Positions 32,566 through 43,055 of a stretch of DNA of 64,000 nt are shown piece after piece. This stretch comes from Roseivirga sp. (GTDB lineage: Bacteria > Bacteroidota > Bacteroidia > Cytophagales > Cyclobacteriaceae). The notes beneath the pieces are model-generated. The model was not told the DNA's origin. It ran no database searches and was given only the letters and a program-made list of their open reading frames with translations. The stretch lies in NCBI GenBank assembly GCA_018402485.1, contig JAGYIY010000001.1, forward strand, positions 590,001-654,000. Direction: 5' to 3'. The position numbers and the translations under genes were made by a program. The first letter of the stretch is position 1; each line of letters begins with the position of its first letter.

Positions 32566-35541
32566 TTATTTAATGTTTACGTTAACGCCCAGCGTTAAGG
32601 TTGTCGTTGGAAAAAAGATATCTCTTCTTTCAATACCTGGCGACAAGGCAGAAGTGAATCCATCACCATTCTGCGCGTCGGTATATCTTACTTCTGGATC
32701 AACACCTTCGTAGTTTGTAATTACGAATAAATTTTGAGCTGCGAAGTATACATTCAATTTAGTTAACCATTCAGAGTTTGTAGGAATGTTGTATCCTAAC
32801 TGAAGGTTGTCTAATCTGATGAAAGAAGCATCTTCAACAAACAAACTCGAGAAGGTTGGTGTAGACACTACGCCTGGAGTTTTGTCTGTTACTACACTGT
32901 TCCATGTATTGGAAGCAGGGTCTTGGTTTTCGTAAAAACCTCTGTACGAGTTGTAAAGATCATGCCCTACACTACCTCTTAACAAGAAGTTCAAATTCCA
33001 ATTGCCCATTGTAAAGGTGTTTTGGAATCCAAAATCAGCATCAGGAAGAGCATTACCTACAATTTCGAATTGATCTAACTCATCCAATCCGGCAGACAAT
33101 ACCCACTCGTTATTTTCATCAACACCCAAGAATCTAGGACCCCAGAAGTTACCTAAAGTAGATCCTACTCTGTTTTCTATAATAGGGTTGTTGTTTTGAC
33201 CTGGTGAGCCAGGAGTTGTACCATTTGGTCGAATAAAATCAAACCCAAGACCTTCACCTGCTGTCAAAGAAGCAATTTGCGTTTTGTCATATATGGTGAA
33301 GTTCAATGTTGGTGTCCATGAAACACTTCCAATTGAAATGTTATTCACTGAAGCAATGAACTCGAATCCACCTGACTCAAGGTCAGCTAGGTTCACCCAA
33401 GTAGAGCCTGCTGTATTGAAGTTTCCTGGATCGAATGGGTTAGCTGCACCAATTGGCACACCCACGTTAAAGATCAGATCTTCCACATTTCTACGGTAGT
33501 AATCAACCGTACCGGTAATTTTACCATCCAAAATGGCGAAATCAACCCCTATATCGAATTCCTTCTTGGTTTCCCATTTCAAAGTTGGATTAGGGTTTTG
33601 AAATTGATTCAAACCTACAAAGATGTCATTGGTAGTCAATGGATCTCCATCTAGGTCCACTCTGTTGCCATTTCCAAGCACAGGAAGAGCGAGTGTTGCA
33701 CTAGGTGGTAAATTACCAGTGATACCATAAGAAACTCTTACTTTCAATGAATTGAAAATCCCCATATCAGCAATATCTGCTAATTCAGCACCTGCTGAAA
33801 ATGCTGGGAAGTAACCTGTTTTTTCATTCTCACCAAATCCTGAGAAGGACTCAGCTCTTACACTGGCAGAGAAGAAATAGGCATTCTTGTATGTAAAGTT
33901 TGCTCTTGCAAAAGATGAATTCAAGATGTCTTCGTTTTTGTACGAATACAGGTTAGTGTTGGCACCTAGTCTTATGGCACCTGCGCCTAAATTATTCCAC
34001 TTTTGAGAATCGAATAGGAATTGTCTTACTTCAGCACCGAAGCCTTGAAAGCTTCTTTGCTGGCGTTCGAATCCTAAAAGGGCTGTTAATTTCAAGTCGT
34101 CAGTAAGGTCTGTTGTATAATTCAAAGTACCTGTAATGATTTCTTTCAAATTTTCGTTAGTGCTTCTGTTGGCAATACCTCCACCACCAAAACCACGTTG
34201 AATGTCTTGTCTTGACCAGTAACCACCATTGATATCTTGCAAGCGATCTTGCGTGTATTGAAGGGAGGCTGTCAAATTATCCAAAACATCGAACTCAGCT
34301 CTGTAAGAAGTAAAGAGTGTTTTGGCAGATCCGCCAAATAACTGCTGTCTTCTTAAAGCCTCTGGGTTGAAGAAGTCGAATAAGTTTCTTTGGAAATAAG
34401 GACCAAATTGTTCTAAGTTCTCTCTACTGTAAACAGGAGCTGTTGGGTTGTAGATTTTCGCATAACGGAACAGAGAATTATTTCTTGCGGTATAGTCTCT
34501 ATTGGTCATGGAAAGGTTCATATTCAATCGCAACCTGTCGTTAATAGCGTTATGAGAAAGATTCAAACGCGTGTTGATTCTTTCGTTACCAACTCCTTTA
34601 ATGATACCGTTATTTTTACGGTAGTTAACTGACCCTCTGTAAGAGGTGTTTCCGAATGAACCTGCAAGGGAAACGTTGTTGGCAAAAGAAACACCTGTTT
34701 GACTTACCTCGTCCATCCAGTCAGTTTGATGACCTAAGTCGTTACCTCCTCTTGCAACGAATTCTTGAGGACTAAGAACGTCTACGCGATCCATGATTCT
34801 ATCGATGGATACAAAGTTATTCATAGAAATACTGGTTACCCCATCTTTCGTGCTTCCTTTAGTGGTCGTAATCAAGATGACACCCGATGAACCTCTGGCG
34901 CCATAAATAGCTGCTGCAGAACCGTCTTTTAATACATCAATCGATGCAATATCATTCGGGTCAACATTGTTCAAATCAGCTCCTGGCACTCCATCTAATA
35001 CAATCAGAGGTTCTGAGTTTGCACCAAACGTAGACACACCCCTTAAACGAATGTTAAATCCGCCATTCGGGTCACCACCTGGTCGGGTAATAGACAAACC
35101 TGCCACCTTACCTTGAAGTAGCTGCGTTGGGTTTGGAATGTTACCTGTGTTGAAATCCTCAGGAGCTAAACTGGCAACAGAGCTTGTTATTTCCTTTCTT
35201 TCTTGTGTACCATAACCTACAACAACAACCTCGTCTAGCTCAGCAAAATCCGGCTGAAGGGTGATGTTAATCGTAGTTTGGTTACCCACTAATACTTCTT
35301 GAGTGATGTAACCCACAAAAGAAAATACAAGTGTTTCATCCGATGAGGCTTGTAAAGAAAACTTTCCATCAAGGCCCGTTGGTATACCTCGTGAGGTACC
35401 CTTCACCGTTACATTTACTCCAGGAATGGCTAATCCATCATCCCCTCCGGTCACTGTACCAGTTACCGTCTTTGTTTGTGCCAATAGAGACCCTTGAAAT
35501 CCAACAGTCAAAACCAGCAGAATTAGTAAAAACTTTTTCAT
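32566..35541 (-). CDS. susC: SusC/RagA-family TonB-dependent receptor
   Basis: The 991-residue protein begins with a signal peptide (KKFLLILLVLTVGFQGSLL). Next is a carboxypeptidase-regulatory-like domain (VTGTVTGGDDGLAIPG and on), then the plug with DEVVVVGYGTQERKEITSSV, the conserved GARGSSGVILITT, and a large beta-barrel ending in LTLGVNVNIK. These are the marks of SusC. It imports ligand over the outer membrane using TonB energy, together with SusD next to it. I use the ATG at 35541 because it directly precedes the signal peptide; a longer frame would add an unlikely N-terminal extension. A long upstream gap shared with dgt provides its promoter. Confidence 0.93.
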   Translation of the reverse strand: MKKFLLILLVLTVGFQGSLLAQTKTVTGTVTGGDDGLAIPGVNVTVKGTSRGIPTGLDGKFSLQASSDETLVFSFVGYITQEVLVGNQTTINITLQPDFAELDEVVVVGYGTQERKEITSSVASLAPEDFNTGNIPNPTQLLQGKVAGLSITRPGGDPNGGFNIRLRGVSTFGANSEPLIVLDGVPGADLNNVDPNDIASIDVLKDGSAAAIYGARGSSGVILITTTKGSTKDGVTSISMNNFVSIDRIMDRVDVLSPQEFVARGGNDLGHQTDWMDEVSQTGVSFANNVSLAGSFGNTSYRGSVNYRKNNGIIKGVGNERINTRLNLSHNAINDRLRLNMNLSMTNRDYTARNNSLFRYAKIYNPTAPVYSRENLEQFGPYFQRNLFDFFNPEALRRQQLFGGSAKTLFTSYRAEFDVLDNLTASLQYTQDRLQDINGGYWSRQDIQRGFGGGGIANRSTNENLKEIITGTLNYTTDLTDDLKLTALLGFERQQRSFQGFGAEVRQFLFDSQKWNNLGAGAIRLGANTNLYSYKNEDILNSSFARANFTYKNAYFFSASVRAESFSGFGENEKTGYFPAFSAGAELADIADMGIFNSLKVRVSYGITGNLPPSATLALPVLGNGNRVDLDGDPLTTNDIFVGLNQFQNPNPTLKWETKKEFDIGVDFAILDGKITGTVDYYRRNVEDLIFNVGVPIGAANPFDPGNFNTAGSTWVNLADLESGGFEFIASVNNISIGSVSWTPTLNFTIYDKTQIASLTAGEGLGFDFIRPNGTTPGSPGQNNNPIIENRVGSTLGNFWGPRFLGVDENNEWVLSAGLDELDQFEIVGNALPDADFGFQNTFTMGNWNLNFLLRGSVGHDLYNSYRGFYENQDPASNTWNSVVTDKTPGVVSTPTFSSLFVEDASFIRLDNLQLGYNIPTNSEWLTKLNVYFAAQNLFVITNYEGVDPEVRYTDAQNGDGFTSALSPGIERRDIFFPTTTLTLGVNVNIK

Positions 35542-35878
35542 ACAATCATTTTTAAGTTTACTTGATAAAGGCCTTAACGAGGCCAAAAAGTGCAATCGAA
35601 TGCTTAAAGTACGATGCCTGTTTCTCAAATCATAATAATGTTACCTGAAAATTAACGCAATCGTTTGCAAATTTTAACAATTCGGTCATTTCACCTGTCA
35701 TTTCCGTATGATGTATTCATTTTTTGTTTTTTTTGAGCTCATTGCATCGTTATCTAAATGAAGAGAACTTTATGTGCTCAAATGGTTTTTTTAGTCGTTC
35801 ACATTGAGTTAATCTACAGAGAAAAGAAATTGTTTAAAAGGCTCCTATATTTCGCTAAGATTTAAACTATTTTTGGGT
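35542..35878. other. divergent regulatory region between susC and dgt
   Basis: This 337-bp gap lies between divergent genes and should hold both promoters. An inverted pair TTTGAGC (35732-35738) and GCTCAAA (35776-35782) is a possible operator or weak hairpin. TATATTTCG (35847-35855) is close to a -7 element for dgt. No gene is seen, and no anti-sigma or sigma-factor gene lies next to susC. Confidence 0.4.
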
Positions 35879-37180
35879 ATGAATTGGAGCACATTATTGC
35901 ACAGCAATCCATCTTCGACCCCCAAATCCAGAAGTCGCTTTGATAAAGACTTCGATCGAATCATTTTTTCACACCCTTTTCGAAAACTGCAAGACAAAAC
36001 ACAGGTGCATCCTTTACCTGAACATGATTTTGTGCACAATCGATTGACGCATAGCCTGGAGGTATCTAGTGTAGCGCGTTCCTTAGGTAAAGAAGTCGGA
36101 AATACCATCATCGAAAGAAATCCCGGCTTGGGTAATCAAATCTCATCACATGATATTGGTGTCATTGTTGCCTCAGCAGCATTGGCTCACGACATAGGAA
36201 ACCCACCGTTTGGGCATTCTGGGGAAACCGCTATCGCTCACTATTTTTTAGAACACCCCAAGTTGGAAGTCCATTTTACAAATAACGAGTGGCAAGACTT
36301 ACTGTATTTTGAAGGCAATGCACAAGGCTTCAGGCTACTGAACAAAGCGGGTTTTCAAGGACTAAAATTAACAGAGGCCACTCTTGCCTCATTCACCAAA
36401 TACCCGAGGCCTTCTTTGGTTTTCGAATCTTTTGAAGGTCGCCAAAGCCAAAAGAAATATGGTTTTTTTCAAACAGAGGCTAAGGCTTTTGAACAATTGG
36501 CAAGCTACCTCGGATTACGCGAAATTGCACCTCAGCAATGGTGCAGGCATCCTTTGGCCTTTTTGGTAGAGGCTGCAGATGATATTTGTTATCATTTAAT
36601 AGACCTAGAGGATGGCTGTAACTTAGGACTTATTGCTCATGCGGAAACTGTTGCACTTTATGCAGATGTTTTGGGCGAAAATTTCAAACCCGAAAAACTC
36701 AAAAAAATCAAACACAAAAAAGAACAAATAGCCACTCTGCGTGCCTTGGCAATTAATCATATGGTCAAAGAATGCGTTCTTATTTTTAATGATCATGAAG
36801 AGTCCCTATTGTCAGGTGAGTTTGACCAAGCCCTGATTTCCAAATCCGTACACCATTTGCACTTGAAGACCATCAAGCAAATTTCGTTCGAAAAAATATA
36901 CCAAAGCAGGTCAGTCATTGAAATTGAGGCCAGTGGGTTTCATGTTATCCATGGGTTGTTGGATACTTTTCTTCCGGTTACCCTTCACCAAGATATTTCC
37001 AAAAAGCATCAAGTTTGGGCGCGACTGCTACCTTCTGAGGTACGAGTAGAAATAGAAGAAACAGAAAACGTCTATGGTAAAGTTAGGACTTTGCTAGATT
37101 ATATATCGGGCATGACAGACCGAAGTGCTATGATGCTCTATCGAAAGATCAATGGAATTTCATTGCCAGGTATGTCTTAA
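35879..37180 (+). CDS. dgt: dGTP triphosphohydrolase-like HD protein
   Basis: The 433-residue protein matches the Dgt family of HD-domain hydrolases that split dGTP or other dNTPs into nucleoside and triphosphate. Metal ligands are visible: H58 in HNRLTHSLE, the HD pair 104-105 in LAHDIGNPPFGH, and the later Asp in EAADDICYHLIDLEDG. The N-terminal FRKLQDKTQVHPLPEHDFV is also conserved. Dgt-type proteins control dNTP pools and can limit phage growth. The start is ATG at 35879; an in-frame TTG two codons earlier is less likely. It stands alone and divergent to susC. Confidence 0.9.
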   Translation: MNWSTLLHSNPSSTPKSRSRFDKDFDRIIFSHPFRKLQDKTQVHPLPEHDFVHNRLTHSLEVSSVARSLGKEVGNTIIERNPGLGNQISSHDIGVIVASAALAHDIGNPPFGHSGETAIAHYFLEHPKLEVHFTNNEWQDLLYFEGNAQGFRLLNKAGFQGLKLTEATLASFTKYPRPSLVFESFEGRQSQKKYGFFQTEAKAFEQLASYLGLREIAPQQWCRHPLAFLVEAADDICYHLIDLEDGCNLGLIAHAETVALYADVLGENFKPEKLKKIKHKKEQIATLRALAINHMVKECVLIFNDHEESLLSGEFDQALISKSVHHLHLKTIKQISFEKIYQSRSVIEIEASGFHVIHGLLDTFLPVTLHQDISKKHQVWARLLPSEVRVEIEETENVYGKVRTLLDYISGMTDRSAMMLYRKINGISLPGMS

Positions 37181-37302
37181 CATCATGATGCATTCGTTTG
37201 CTTATTACTTTGCTTCAACCCTTTACAGATTACATTGGTTTTAAGTCCTCCCATAGGTATGATTCATTCATGAAAACACTACCTTTGTAAGCTTATTCCG
37301 TT

Positions 37303-39735
37303 ATGAACGCTAAATTTCCCCATATTGTACTGAAATACAGAGTGGTACTCATACCCTTACTACTCATTTTTACTGCCTACATGGGGTACCAAGCCCGAGA
37401 TATTGGCTTATCTTTTAATTTCAATACCGCTGTTCCCTCTACAGATGAAAATTACCAGTACTTCGAAAAATTCAAGGAACGCTTTGGAGAGGACGGGAAT
37501 ATACTCGTTCTGGGCGTTGAAGATAGTGCTTTATATGAACTAAATGGCTTTTTAGCTTTTCGAAAACTACATGAACAAATAGCCGAAACAGATGGAGTAA
37601 CCAACGTCCTTTCACTGGCAGATTTACAAAACATTGTAAAAGACTCTGAAAACCGTTCGTTTGGTTTACAAGCCCTTATGCCTAAACCGCCAAAAACGCA
37701 GCTTGAACTTGATTCCTTGATGCAAGAAGCTGCACAGCTCAAATTTTATACCGGACAGCTGCTCAACCCAAAAAATGGAGCTACGCTTATTTTGGTGAAC
37801 ATGGAACGTGAAGTTCTCAACTCTCAGGCTAGAAATGATTTGGTCAAAATCATTCAGCAATATGGGCAAAGTTTTGAAGCCGAATCCGGAATTGATTTAC
37901 ATATTTCGGGCATGCCCTTTTTACGTACCGTTATGCAAGAAAAGACCAAAAATGAATTGCAGCTATTCATCATTCTTTCTTTGTGCATAACCACTCTGAT
38001 CTTATTCCTCTTTTTTAGGTCTTGGGTATCGGTGATGGTTCCGCTTTTTGTAATCTGCGTAGTGGTAGTTTTAGTGATCGGCACTGTGGGATTACTCAAT
38101 TATCAAATTACCACACTCACCGGGCTAATCCCATCCATTATTGTGGTCATTGGCATACCCAATTCTGTCTATCTTATCAATAAGTATCATCAGGAGTATG
38201 TCAAGCATGGAAACAAAATATGGGCATTAAGCCGCATGGTACGCAAAATTGGCTTGGTCACTCTTATCACCAACTTCACGACTGCCATTGGTTTTTTCGT
38301 TCTGTTTTCTACGGAAATCAAAATGCTCAAAGAATTTGGACTGGTAGCCGGCATCAACGTGATGGCAACCTTTTTGGTGAGTATGATTTTAATTCCGGGC
38401 ATTCTCTCTTACTTGCCTCCACCTAAACCAAAACAACTAAAACACCTACAATTTAAAATACTAGGAAGGTTTCTTACCTTTCTCGACCTCTTGGTCCACC
38501 GCCATCGATATCGCATTTTTGTGGTTACCCTCATTATCGTAGGCATTGCTGCTTTTGGTTTAACCAAATTGAAGTCGGTCTCTTTTATGGTGGACGATAT
38601 TCCGGAACGTTCTGAATTAAAACAAGACTTGAAATTTTTCGAGAAACATTTTAAAGGCGTGATGCCTTTAGAAATCATCATCGATTTTGGCCGTCCAAAG
38701 TCTACGCTAAATGCAAGCAACTTAAGAAAAGTTGACCAGTTAGAAGCCTCTCTGACGGGTGTAGAGAACATCTCACAACCTGTTTCTATTGTCACTTTTG
38801 CCAAAGCCATAAGGCAAGCTTTTTATAATGGAGACCCACGGTTTTATGGTTTGCCTAGCCCTAGTGATCGAAACGTTATTTTAAGCTATCTGGGCAAAGG
38901 CAGTCAGGACATTTCTTTTATCAATAACTTTGTAGACAGCACGGGGCAAGTTATGCGGGTTTCGTTGAAAGTGGCAGACATTGGCAGCAACCGCATGGAC
39001 TCTCTGATTACCCACGTCATTGAACCCAAAATCGACAAAATCTTTAGTAAAGATGAAACCGAAACGGCTGTTACAGGTTCCACATTACTTTTTGTCAAGG
39101 GAAACCAGTTTCTCATTGAAAACTTGCGTACGAGTTTGTTTTTGGCTTTTGGCATCATTGCCATTATTATGGCTTTACTTTTTGCCAACCTTCGCATGAT
39201 TTTTATATCATTGATTCCCAATTTCATTCCTTTGATTATGACAGCGGGAATTATGGGTTACTTTGGCATTCCTTTGAAGCCCAGTACTGCCCTCATCTTT
39301 AGCATTGCTTTCGGCATTTCGGTGGATGACTCCATTCACTTTTTGGCGAAATATCGTCAAGAGCTATTTGCCAATAAATTTTTTGTTCCGGTAGCCATCA
39401 GCAATAGCATCAAAGAAACTGGATCAAGTATGCTTTACACCTCCATCATCCTTTTCTTTGGGTTTATTATTTTTGTGTTTTCCGATTTTGGAGGTACCAT
39501 AGCATTAGGATTATTGACCTCCCTGACTTTGCTTTTTGCTATGCTCACCAACCTCACTTTGCTACCGGCATTATTAATGGTTTTTGATAGCGGAAAAAGA
39601 AACCAGCGGATACATCCTCTGATCGAACACTATGAGTTTTACATAGAAGATGAGGACGAAGAAATAAACACAAAAAACCTGTTAATTAAAGAAAATGATC
39701 CGTTTTTGGGGTCTAACGAAAATAAAAAGCATTGA
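37303..39735 (+). CDS. RND/MMPL-family exporter
   Basis: The 810-residue protein has two similar halves, each with a first membrane helix, a large periplasmic loop and a bundle of about five helices, as in the MMPL/RND superfamily. Membrane segments are visible at LIPLLLIFTAYMGYQA, SLCITTLILFLFFR and later AFGIIAIIMALLFANL. The motif IVVIGIPNSVYLINKYHQE in half one and IAFGISVDDSIHFLAKY in half two correspond to the RND helix 4 with its Asp-rich proton relay. Relatives move lipids, hopanoids or drugs. Its end overlaps the ileS start by 4 bp, which implies transcriptional linkage but not necessarily functional linkage. Confidence 0.85.
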   Translation: MNAKFPHIVLKYRVVLIPLLLIFTAYMGYQARDIGLSFNFNTAVPSTDENYQYFEKFKERFGEDGNILVLGVEDSALYELNGFLAFRKLHEQIAETDGVTNVLSLADLQNIVKDSENRSFGLQALMPKPPKTQLELDSLMQEAAQLKFYTGQLLNPKNGATLILVNMEREVLNSQARNDLVKIIQQYGQSFEAESGIDLHISGMPFLRTVMQEKTKNELQLFIILSLCITTLILFLFFRSWVSVMVPLFVICVVVVLVIGTVGLLNYQITTLTGLIPSIIVVIGIPNSVYLINKYHQEYVKHGNKIWALSRMVRKIGLVTLITNFTTAIGFFVLFSTEIKMLKEFGLVAGINVMATFLVSMILIPGILSYLPPPKPKQLKHLQFKILGRFLTFLDLLVHRHRYRIFVVTLIIVGIAAFGLTKLKSVSFMVDDIPERSELKQDLKFFEKHFKGVMPLEIIIDFGRPKSTLNASNLRKVDQLEASLTGVENISQPVSIVTFAKAIRQAFYNGDPRFYGLPSPSDRNVILSYLGKGSQDISFINNFVDSTGQVMRVSLKVADIGSNRMDSLITHVIEPKIDKIFSKDETETAVTGSTLLFVKGNQFLIENLRTSLFLAFGIIAIIMALLFANLRMIFISLIPNFIPLIMTAGIMGYFGIPLKPSTALIFSIAFGISVDDSIHFLAKYRQELFANKFFVPVAISNSIKETGSSMLYTSIILFFGFIIFVFSDFGGTIALGLLTSLTLLFAMLTNLTLLPALLMVFDSGKRNQRIHPLIEHYEFYIEDEDEEINTKNLLIKENDPFLGSNENKKH

Positions 39736-42700
39736 CTAAATCATTAGCTGTGAAAAAATATCCGGAATACAAACAACCTGCTTTTGCTGAAATTGGAGAA
39801 GAGGTTTTAGCATTTTGGCAGTCGCAAAATATCTTTGAAAAATCTGTCAGCCAGCGAGAAGGGAAACCCACTTTTACCTTTTTCGAAGGTCCGCCCTCTG
39901 CCAATGGCACCCCCGGTATTCACCACGTAATGGCCCGAACAGTAAAGGATATCTTTTGTCGTTATAAAACCCAACAAGGTTATCAGGTTAAACGCAAGGG
40001 AGGATGGGATACCCATGGCCTACCCGTAGAACTGCAGGTAGAAAAAGAACTAGGCATTAAAAAAGAAGACATTGGTAAAAAAGTCAGTGTAGATACCTAC
40101 AACCAAAAGTGTCGTGAAACGGTAATGCGTTTTAAAGACGAATGGGACGATTTGACCCAAAAAATGGGCTATTGGGTAGATTTAAAAGACCCTTACATTA
40201 CTTTCGAAAATAAATACATCGAAACCCTTTGGAGCTTGCTCAAACGCCTTTATGAAAAAGATTTGCTTTACAAAGGCTATACCATCCAACCCTACTCCCC
40301 TGCTGCTGGAACAGGCTTAAGTTCTCATGAACTGAACCAACCCGGAACTTATCAAACGGTAAAAGACACTTCCATAACGGCCATGTTTAAATTAGAAGAT
40401 AAGGAAGATGAATTCTTTTTGGCCTGGACAACAACACCATGGACCTTACCTGCCAATAATGGCCTTGCCATAGGTGCAAACATTGATTACGTAAAGGTCA
40501 AAACTTTTAACCAATATACCTTTCAGCCCATTGTGGTGATTTTGGCCAAAGACCGCGTCAGTAGCTACTTCAGTGCCAAGGCGAAAGACCTATCCTTATC
40601 CGATTATAAAGCCGGAGATTCACTCATTCCCTATGAAATTGTGGATCAAATGAAAGGTAAAGCGCTCGAAGGAATGGCCTATGAGCAGTTGATGCCCTAT
40701 ATTCCATTGCCTAAGCCTGCTTGCACCGTTGTGATAGGCGATTTTGTCACTACCGAGGATGGTACGGGCATTGTTCATATCTCCAAAACTTTTGGAGCAG
40801 ACGACTTTCGCACCTCTGTTCAATACCATATGCCTGGCGTATTTGTGAAAGACGAAGAAGGCAAGGATGTTCCCATTGTTAACAAACAAGGAAAGTATGT
40901 AGATGAGATCACAGACTTTGCGGGAATGTATGTTAAAAATGAATATTATAAGCCCGAAGAACGACCTGAAAAATCACTGGATGTTCAGATTTCCATTAAA
41001 CTGAAAGAAGAAAACAGGGCTTTTCGTGTAGAAAAATACGAGCATAGTTACCCACACTGCTGGCGTACCGATAAGCCCATTTTATACTACCCCTTAGACT
41101 CTTGGTTCATCAAAACAACAGCATATAAAGAGCAACTTGTCGCACTCAATAAAACCATCCATTGGAAGCCTGCTTCTACCGGAGAGGGTCGTTTTGGTCA
41201 TTGGCTGGAGAACTTGGTGGACTGGAACCTCAGTAGATCTAGGTATTGGGGTACTCCGCTTCCAATTTGGATTTCTGAAGACAAACAAGAGCAGAAATGT
41301 ATAGGCTCCTTGGCAGAATTGGCAGCAGAAGTGGACAAAGCCGTGGAGGCAGGAGTGATGACCGAAGCCTTACCCAAAGACTTTGACATGCACCGCCCTT
41401 ATGTGGACGACATCGTTTTGGTAAGCGAAACAGGTCAAAAAATGTTCAGAGAACCCGATCTTATCGATGTTTGGTTCGATTCTGGTGCCATGCCTTATGC
41501 GCAGTGGCATTATCCTTTTGAAAACGAAGAAATCTTCAAAAATAACTTCCCGGCAGACTTCATTGCGGAAGGCGTTGATCAAACCCGTGGTTGGTTCTTT
41601 ACGCTGCATGCCTTGGCCGTGATGCTGCATGGCGATGTGGCCTTCAAAAATGTGATTGCCAACGGATTGGTACTTGACAAAGACGGCAACAAAATGTCTA
41701 AAAGATTGGGCAATGCTATTGACCCTTTCAAGACCATCAAAAAATATGGCCCTGATGCCACACGCTGGTACATGGTGGCCAATGCCAACCCTTGGGATAA
41801 CCTTAAATTCAACGAATTAGGGGTAGTAGAAGTGCAACGAAGATTTTTCGGAACCCTTCACAACACTTATAACTTCTTTGCGCTTTATGCCAACTTGGAT
41901 GGATTCCGGTTTGAAGGAGCACTCATTCCTTTAGACCAGAGACCCGAGAGTGATCGCTGGATCATCTCCAAGCTGAATAGTTTGATTTTAGAAGCTACTG
42001 AAGGGTTCGAAACGTACGAGCCGACCAAAGCTGCCAGGGCCATCATGGACTTTGTCAGTAATGAGCTGAGCAACTGGTATGTACGTTTGAACCGTAAACG
42101 TTTCTGGAAAGGTGTTTATAATGACGATAAAAAGGCGGCTTATCAAACGCTTTATACCTGTTTGATGCAGGTGGCCAAATTAGGTGCACCCATTGCTCCT
42201 TTCTACATGGAAAAACTCTACAAAGATCTGAACGAAGTAACAGAACAAGAAGCGCACGTTTCCATTCACCTCTCAGACTTCCCAAAGGCGGATTCATCTG
42301 CCATTTTTGAGGATTTGGAACAACAAATGCATTTGGCCCAAGTCATTTCTTCGCTAACGCATTCTATTCGAAAGAAAGAACGCATCAAGGTACGCCAACC
42401 TCTATCGCGTATTATGGTGCCTGTTTTCGATTCCAAAACACGGCAGCATGTTGAGGCTATAGCAGATTTGATTCGCTCCGAAGTGAATGTAAAAAATATC
42501 GAGTTTTTAGATGATACCTCCGACATTTTAGTGAAAACAGTGAAACCAAATTTTCGCACCTTAGGGCAAAAATTTGGTGCGCAAGTAAAAAACGTGGCCG
42601 CTAACATTCAAGCATGGGGTAAAAGCGAAATTGCTGAGATTGAAAGAGCAGGCCAACTTGAGGTAAGTGTTCAAGGTGAAAAAATAGTGCTTTTATTGGA

Positions 42701-43055
42701 AGATGTGGAAATCTCCAGCAAGGACATTCCGGGCTGGTCGGTAGCCTCCGAAGGTCGAATAACCGTAGCACTCGACATTGCCATTAGCGATGAGCTAAAG
42801 AAAGAAGGCATCGCCCGCGATGTAGTGAACCGCATTCAAAACTTAAGAAAAGATTCTGGGCTTGAGGTGCAAGATAAAATCGCCATTCAGGTTGTGCGTC
42901 AGAGAAATGTGATAGACGATGCTTTAACAACACATGCGTCCTACATTTGTGAAGAAACGCAAGCCAAGACATTAGAGTTGGTCGCTGCACTCGAAAATGC
43001 AGAGTTCATTACAATGGAGGATTTGCAGCTTGAGGTAAAGATTACTGTAATGTGA
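39732..43055 (+). CDS. ileS: isoleucyl-tRNA synthetase
   Basis: The 1,107-residue protein charges tRNA-Ile. Class I signature motifs are present: a HIGH-like GIHHVMART near residue 60, then GLPVELQVEKELG, and KMSKR at residues 654-658. The editing (CP1) domain lies between, and the anticodon-binding domain with the RRFFGTLHNTYNFF segment follows. The overall size agrees with the longer type of bacterial and eukaryotic IleRS. The start is odd: the frame opens with TTG at 39732 overlapping the exporter stop codon, or with GTG at 39750 (KKYPEYKQPAF then follows), which matches typical IleRS starts better. No ATG is near. Confidence 0.94.
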   Translation: MTKSLAVKKYPEYKQPAFAEIGEEVLAFWQSQNIFEKSVSQREGKPTFTFFEGPPSANGTPGIHHVMARTVKDIFCRYKTQQGYQVKRKGGWDTHGLPVELQVEKELGIKKEDIGKKVSVDTYNQKCRETVMRFKDEWDDLTQKMGYWVDLKDPYITFENKYIETLWSLLKRLYEKDLLYKGYTIQPYSPAAGTGLSSHELNQPGTYQTVKDTSITAMFKLEDKEDEFFLAWTTTPWTLPANNGLAIGANIDYVKVKTFNQYTFQPIVVILAKDRVSSYFSAKAKDLSLSDYKAGDSLIPYEIVDQMKGKALEGMAYEQLMPYIPLPKPACTVVIGDFVTTEDGTGIVHISKTFGADDFRTSVQYHMPGVFVKDEEGKDVPIVNKQGKYVDEITDFAGMYVKNEYYKPEERPEKSLDVQISIKLKEENRAFRVEKYEHSYPHCWRTDKPILYYPLDSWFIKTTAYKEQLVALNKTIHWKPASTGEGRFGHWLENLVDWNLSRSRYWGTPLPIWISEDKQEQKCIGSLAELAAEVDKAVEAGVMTEALPKDFDMHRPYVDDIVLVSETGQKMFREPDLIDVWFDSGAMPYAQWHYPFENEEIFKNNFPADFIAEGVDQTRGWFFTLHALAVMLHGDVAFKNVIANGLVLDKDGNKMSKRLGNAIDPFKTIKKYGPDATRWYMVANANPWDNLKFNELGVVEVQRRFFGTLHNTYNFFALYANLDGFRFEGALIPLDQRPESDRWIISKLNSLILEATEGFETYEPTKAARAIMDFVSNELSNWYVRLNRKRFWKGVYNDDKKAAYQTLYTCLMQVAKLGAPIAPFYMEKLYKDLNEVTEQEAHVSIHLSDFPKADSSAIFEDLEQQMHLAQVISSLTHSIRKKERIKVRQPLSRIMVPVFDSKTRQHVEAIADLIRSEVNVKNIEFLDDTSDILVKTVKPNFRTLGQKFGAQVKNVAANIQAWGKSEIAEIERAGQLEVSVQGEKIVLLLEDVEISSKDIPGWSVASEGRITVALDIAISDELKKEGIARDVVNRIQNLRKDSGLEVQDKIAIQVVRQRNVIDDALTTHASYICEETQAKTLELVAALENAEFITMEDLQLEVKITVM

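Noticed and set aside
35542..35628. N-terminal extension of SusC
   Set aside because: The signal peptide starts at the internal ATG at 35541; the extension reads into the promoter region.
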